Assembly (NCBI RefSeq): GCF_900176355.1 | Contig: NZ_FWXI01000015.1 | Location: 1-64,000, forward strand | Direction of reading: 5' to 3' | Length of the DNA stretch: 64,000 bases | From: Sporomusa malonica | GTDB taxonomy: Bacteria; Bacillota; Negativicutes; Sporomusales; Sporomusaceae | Shown: in pieces, positions 60,772 to 64,000 of the stretch | How the letters are laid out: each line of letters begins with the position of its first letter | How positions within the stretch are numbered: the stretch's first letter is position 1 | Notes under the pieces: generated by a model | Told to the model about the DNA's origin: nothing | Database searches by the model: none | What the model saw: only the letters and a program-made list of their open reading frames with translations | Position numbers and translations under genes: made by a program

Positions 60772-60876
60772 TTAATACAATTTATTTTTATAGTCTTCAT
60801 TGATTTCTCTTCGGCCGATATCTGTACGATATAATACTCTTAGCCAATCCTTTTGGTAGCGTGCAAAAATGTCCCT
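60772..60876 (-). pseudogene. 3' remnant of an unidentified gene
   Basis: An open frame of 34 codons without a start reads RDIFARYQKDWLRVLYRTDI followed by GRREINEDYKNKLY and a stop. The aromatic and charged pattern looks protein-like, and stop codons lie directly upstream. I cannot name the family. It is probably the decayed end of a gene. Confidence 0.3.
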
Positions 60877-61029
60877 TTATCACTCCACCCAATGCCAAGT
60901 TCACCTCACAAAAAATCATGCAGTCGTGAAACCACATGATTAGTGAACGTTATTTTTTTCTCAATTCCTTTCAGACCGTTCAAATAGTAAAATGTTCTCC
61001 AATGGTAAACTACCGCCGATCATACCTGA

Positions 61030-61917
61030 TCATAGCGAAACAATAGGATACACTGCCGACTGAGGAATTTCATGATACTTATCTTTTTCGTCGTTTAGTT
61101 TTTTAGTTATCTTTTGTTCAACAAAGTCGTGCACTACGGCGTTACGCGGGCAGTGGTGATAGCATTCGGCGCACAGCAGGCAATAGCTACCGTTATCTAC
61201 CCTGACGGCTTTTTGCCCAACAATTTCAATAAGGTTGACCGGACAAAATTTTTGGCAAATTCCACAACCGTTGCATACTTCCGGATTGGCGCGAACTGTA
61301 CGATACTTGCCGTGAAAGTAATCCTGGTCTAAGAACTTCAGTACGACTTTATGCAGCAATGAAGCATACCCAAATGACCGTCTGACATCGTCCCACTTGC
61401 ATTGGCTGCTCAACTGCTTTAGCCGGCGCGCCATCTCCCTTGCAACAATTTCTTCTTCCGAACCGGGTTTACCTTCATTAATTTTGTAAGGCAGCAGGTT
61501 CTGCGACAACGAGTGAAAAGAAGCCATTTTTACTCCCATAATATTAATTCGTCTGCCAGCGTGAAACAACGCTCCGGCTTCTTGCAGCGATACACTGCTG
61601 TGCAATCCGCCGTATGTGATAAAGGGAATGGCGAGTTTCCCCCAATGCTCATCCGGATCAGGCAATGTCTTTATCACTTTTCGCGCATTACCTTCCAGGT
61701 GACCGGCATACACCGGCCCGCCAACACAAAGCACATCATGTCGATTTACGTTTTCCAGCAGAAATCCTCTTAAATTGTTGTTCTTAAAAACTTCCTTTTG
61801 TCCAGTAATATTTAACAACTGCACCTGCATCGCCTGTTCTTCCATCGCCGCCTTTATCATTTCCGCAGCTTGCAGTGTATGACCAGAAGGGCTAAACACG
61901 ATAATACAAATATTCAT
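61030..61917 (-). CDS. EFR1-type flavodoxin/ferredoxin fusion protein
   Basis: A cytoplasmic redox protein of 295 residues. The N-terminal flavodoxin-like domain (about 1-165) has the FMN loop ICIIVFSPSGHTLQAAEMI and CVGGPVYAGHLEGNARKVI. The C-terminal part holds two 4Fe-4S motifs: CNGCGICQKFCP and CLLCAECYHHCP, each C-x2-C-x2-C-x3-CP. Such proteins shuttle electrons between clusters and FMN; partner enzymes are unknown. AGAGGT precedes the ATG. It is the last gene of the MarR unit, so its redox role is tied to the half-permeases upstream. Confidence 0.9.
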   Translation of the reverse strand: MNICIIVFSPSGHTLQAAEMIKAAMEEQAMQVQLLNITGQKEVFKNNNLRGFLLENVNRHDVLCVGGPVYAGHLEGNARKVIKTLPDPDEHWGKLAIPFITYGGLHSSVSLQEAGALFHAGRRINIMGVKMASFHSLSQNLLPYKINEGKPGSEEEIVAREMARRLKQLSSQCKWDDVRRSFGYASLLHKVVLKFLDQDYFHGKYRTVRANPEVCNGCGICQKFCPVNLIEIVGQKAVRVDNGSYCLLCAECYHHCPRNAVVHDFVEQKITKKLNDEKDKYHEIPQSAVYPIVSL

Positions 61918-61964
61918 AATCCATACCTCTTTTCCCTTAAATCATGTGTTGTTTTTCCCTGCTG

Positions 61965-62576
61965 TTATTGTTTCCTACAGCTAATGACCGATCCCGGCCG
62001 TTCGTCTGTGGTATTTTCATTATCTTTCCAGTAAATGTGCCCAGCGTAAAATCTGGCCAGCAGACCGGACAAAAAGGGCATTGCCAATGTGCAAGCCAGG
62101 AATACCATCGCCAGTTGGAAATTCAAAAAGGCGAAATAGTCAGGTATTCTCATAAAAGAAAACAACTTGCTGGAGGTTAAAAGGGCGACTATGAAACCAA
62201 TCCCGGCACCGCCGCGCGCAATCCCCAAAATCATCGGCAAACCCAGCATGGGTTCACAAGGAATGAGTGCACCAGCCGCGCTTGCAATAAGAACCCCGGT
62301 TATGCGACTATTATCGCCTGCCCATTTAGCGATAAACTGCGGCGAAATTAAAGCGGTAATCGCAGTTGCGGCAAGGATGCTGACCGCAACGACCGGCAAA
62401 ACCTCCAATATTGCGGAGTACGATTTATTGATTTCCATAACAATCCGATCCGGCGCCACGACAAAAGCCGCTCCCAGCAAGACCGCAGTCAGTGCTGCCA
62501 TAACGCAGTAAACAAGCATTAGCCTGTTATTCTTCAGATTGTTCCCATGGCTATTTACGATTTTATCTTTCTGCAC
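61965..62576 (-). CDS. Half-permease (ArsP_1/YraQ-like), second half
   Basis: A membrane protein of 203 residues with four or five hydrophobic segments. The motif GALIPCEPMLGLPMILGIARGGAGIGFIVALLTSSKLFSF matches the conserved segment of the ArsP_1 (DUF318/SO_0444-type) permease family, which has two similar halves and moves organoarsenicals, metals or unknown compounds. Here the cysteine of IPCEP, thought to be important in ArsP, is present. The GTG at 62576 is chosen because AAAAGGAG lies nine bases before it; the ATG at 62585 is crowded. It follows the first half by 32 bases, so two polypeptides should assemble as one transporter. Confidence 0.8.
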   Translation of the reverse strand: MQKDKIVNSHGNNLKNNRLMLVYCVMAALTAVLLGAAFVVAPDRIVMEINKSYSAILEVLPVVAVSILAATAITALISPQFIAKWAGDNSRITGVLIASAAGALIPCEPMLGLPMILGIARGGAGIGFIVALLTSSKLFSFMRIPDYFAFLNFQLAMVFLACTLAMPFLSGLLARFYAGHIYWKDNENTTDERPGSVISCRKQ

Positions 62577-62608
62577 TAAAAGCATCTCCTTTTAAGTCCA
62601 AAGTTGCG

Positions 62609-63040
62609 TCACACTATCAAATAGGCAATAAAGCCAGCAAGTCCTGGGATAAACAAATTAAGTAAACTTCGCAACAGGACAAATCGCCACCCAAAAAATG
62701 CAATCTCGGCAGGATAAAGCGTAACGGAAAACAGTGCCCACGATGAAATAAATGCAATCAACGCTCCATACCCCGCACCAGCTTTCGCCAGACCTTCCGC
62801 AATTGGCAACCCGAAAAACGGTTCACCGGGGACAAGTGCGCCAGCAACGCCTCCGATAAAAATCCCCTTGATTCCGGCTTCATTACCGACAAACTTCATT
62901 ACCATTTCCGGTGGCAGTAACGACGAAATGGCTGCTGAAATCAAAATCCCGAATAGAATAAGCGGCAATACCTGCAGAATCAGCCATAGTGATTGTTTTA
63001 CTTCATTAGCAACCCGCTCTTTTGTTTTATGGTCAATCAT
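62609..63040 (-). CDS. Half-permease (ArsP_1/YraQ-like), first half
   Basis: A membrane protein of 143 residues with about four hydrophobic segments. It carries the repeat motif VAGALVPGEPFFGLPIAEGLAKAGAGYGALIAFISSWALFSV, matching its partner gene and the other half of ArsP_1-type permeases, which are usually one chain of 300 or more residues. In this half the cysteine is replaced by glycine (VPGEP), as often seen when the two halves specialise. It lies between the MarR gene and the second half on the same strand. A combined transporter of the two is inferred. Confidence 0.8.
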   Translation of the reverse strand: MIDHKTKERVANEVKQSLWLILQVLPLILFGILISAAISSLLPPEMVMKFVGNEAGIKGIFIGGVAGALVPGEPFFGLPIAEGLAKAGAGYGALIAFISSWALFSVTLYPAEIAFFGWRFVLLRSLLNLFIPGLAGFIAYLIV

Positions 63041-63086
63041 ATAGGCCCCCTATTATTTAGTAACTAAACTATTTTTTCAAAAAAAA

Positions 63087-63527
63087 CTATCTTTTCATAC
63101 TCGAAAAGAATATGTCGAAAAACTGCCCAATGGCTTCAAGTTTTTCCTCATCCAATTCACCCAGATATCCTATCACATGACCATGTATTTCTTCATGATA
63201 TCGGCAATGAGCTTTGTTAGCTATTCTGCCGGATTCCGTTGGACTGAAATAAACTTCCTTTTTATTACCCGGGAGGTTATATTTTTCCACAAGCCCTTTT
63301 TGTATCAGCTTGTTTACCACTTGTGTGATCGCGCCTTTGGTAATCCCCATTATTTGTGCCAATTCACTGGCATTCACCTGTTTGTGATTGCAAATGGTCG
63401 ACACAGTGTGAATTTCCGACTGGTAAAGCAATTGTCCGGTTCCATAATCCCGCGGTTGTTTTGCGCTTTCATTCATTTCGTTGAAGGCGCGAAACATTTT
63501 TTCCATGATTGCAGCTTTTTTGTCCAT
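63087..63527 (-). CDS. MarR family transcriptional regulator
   Basis: A winged-helix regulator of 146 residues. The wHTH is clear: TVSTICNHKQVNASELAQIMGITKGAITQVVNKLIQKGLVEKYNLPGNKKEVYFSPTESG, with the wing at NKKEVYFS. The N-terminal and C-terminal helices form the dimer domain. It is the first gene of a unit with the two half-permeases and the flavodoxin/ferredoxin, and its promoter overlaps a perfect 13-base inverted repeat, so autoregulation is likely. The inducer might be the permease substrate or a redox signal. Confidence 0.9.
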   Translation of the reverse strand: MDKKAAIMEKMFRAFNEMNESAKQPRDYGTGQLLYQSEIHTVSTICNHKQVNASELAQIMGITKGAITQVVNKLIQKGLVEKYNLPGNKKEVYFSPTESGRIANKAHCRYHEEIHGHVIGYLGELDEEKLEAIGQFFDIFFSSMKR

Positions 63528-63545
63528 ACCCTATCACCCAGCTTT

Positions 63546-63593
63546 ATTATATAGCAGCTAAACTAATATATCAAATACTTTTTAGCTGCTATA
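63546..63593 (-). promoter_or_regulatory. marR promoter with inverted-repeat operator
   Basis: TTGATA (63569-63574) and TATAAT (63546-63551) are 17 bases apart on the minus strand. A perfect 13-base inverted repeat (63550-63562 and 63581-63593, centre-to-centre about 31 bases) overlaps the -10 spacer on one side and lies upstream of the -35 on the other. It is a likely operator for the MarR protein. Confidence 0.75.
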
Positions 63594-63605
63594 GCCACTC
63601 CGTCA

Positions 63606-64000
63606 TTAAAGATCAATGCCAAACAACCTTTGGGCATTTCCCGCGAAGATTCTTTCAATATCCGCTGAGGACAGCCCTGACTTTTCTACCATATCCACAA
63701 TGAACTCCGCTGGAACAAATGGCGAGTCACTACCATACATCACATAGTTTACCCCGCCCATTTTCTTAATGGCATATCGAAGATCATCCCCAGAGAAATT
63801 GTTGCAATCCGTATATACATTTTTCAAGTATTCACTAGGAGCCTTTTTGTTTTTCATCTCCGGGAAATGCTTTGAAAACCGGGTTACTTGATAATCCAGT
63901 CGGTCTATTAGATAAGGAAGCAACGACCATGTATGAGGACAAACAATCTTTAGATTGGGAAATTCATCAAGCAGTCCGCTTAAAATGAATTTAACCATAA
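63606..64000 (-). CDS. Amidohydrolase family protein, 3' part (cut by the window end)
   Basis: The C-terminal 130 or so residues of a metal-dependent amidohydrolase (Amidohydro_2/ACMSD-like). The frame stays open to the window end, so the start lies beyond 64000. LDEFPNLKIVCPHTWSLLPYLIDRLDY matches the 'FPxLKxxxxHxG' block of the family, although G is T here, and VMYGSDSPFVPAE holds the metal-binding aspartate region. IFAGNAQRLFGI is the usual ending. Substrate unknown. It lies upstream of the marR promoter region and is separately transcribed. Confidence 0.85.
   Translation of the reverse strand, partial: MVKFILSGLLDEFPNLKIVCPHTWSLLPYLIDRLDYQVTRFSKHFPEMKNKKAPSEYLKNVYTDCNNFSGDDLRYAIKKMGGVNYVMYGSDSPFVPAEFIVDMVEKSGLSSADIERIFAGNAQRLFGIDL

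Noticed and set aside
1..64000. CRISPR array, prophage or known anti-phage system
   Set aside because: No regularly spaced repeats, phage structural genes or cas-like genes are visible. The AddAB genes are general repair enzymes.

Overview
The window reads as chromosomal DNA of an anaerobic, spore-forming, diderm Firmicute, most likely Negativicutes (Sporomusaceae-like). Spore-former marks are an alpha/beta-type small acid-soluble spore protein, a Spo0E-type phosphatase too short for routine calling, and a SpoVD/FtsI-type penicillin-binding protein with a PASTA domain. The diderm mark is a three-gene CsgG / FlgT-like / LPP20-like cluster resembling the FlgO-FlgT-FlgP outer-membrane proteins of Gram-negative flagella. 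The taxonomic call is inference from gene content; no rRNA or other phylogenetic marker is present.

Layout. (1) 1-10.7 kb is an AT-rich accessory region: degenerate intergenic sequence with scattered 'accgtccc' motifs, two GNAT acetyltransferases, an aromatic-acid-exporter-like membrane protein, a solitary radical SAM protein, an AraC/GyrI-type regulator, an intact IS3-family (IS150-like) element sitting in the loop of an intrinsic terminator, a TetR-methyltransferase pair and an unknown protein. (2) 10.7-24.5 kb holds an FTCD_C-type protein and then a complete glycogen operon, transcribed leftward: glgC copy 2, glgB, glgC copy 1, glgD, glgA, glgP and a GH13-GH77 fusion (debranching/amylase plus 4-alpha-glucanotransferase). 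(3) 24.6-32 kb carries envelope and signalling genes: glucosaminidase, response regulator with hybrid histidine kinase, zinc-ribbon protein, polysaccharide deacetylase, D,D-carboxypeptidase and CheR. (4) 32-38 kb is an alanine module: ald, alr and an alanine:cation symporter, with sigma-54-type promoters before ald and before the symporter, followed by an APC permease. (5) 37.8-45.4 kb has Spo0E-like, hypB, hypA, SASP, a short PolX/PHP protein, the PASTA penicillin-binding protein, TerC, a possibly frameshifted small membrane protein, two tRNA-Ser genes and a 39-codon gene. (6) 45.5-50 kb has corA with a long structured leader and the CsgG/FlgT/LPP20-like operon. (7) 50-60.5 kb has an overlapping unit of PAS-GAF-GGDEF-HD-GYP protein, addB and addA, with an iron-type alcohol dehydrogenase upstream. 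(8) 60.5-64 kb has a MarR-regulated unit of two half-permeases and an EFR1-type flavodoxin/ferredoxin, and the 3' part of an amidohydrolase cut by the window end.

How the parts work together: the glycogen operon encodes synthesis (GlgC/GlgD, GlgA, GlgB) and mobilisation (GlgP, GH13-GH77) in one transcription unit. The alanine genes cover uptake, racemisation and oxidative deamination, and the promoters suggest shared sigma-54 control. A roughly 92-bp structured repeat occurs three times between genes (29746, 43015, 46851); two copies abut the T-tract of an intrinsic terminator in the same relative orientation. This repeat, the sigma-54 alanine regulon and the FlgO/T/P-like cluster are the most interesting observations. 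I found no CRISPR array, prophage or classic defence system.
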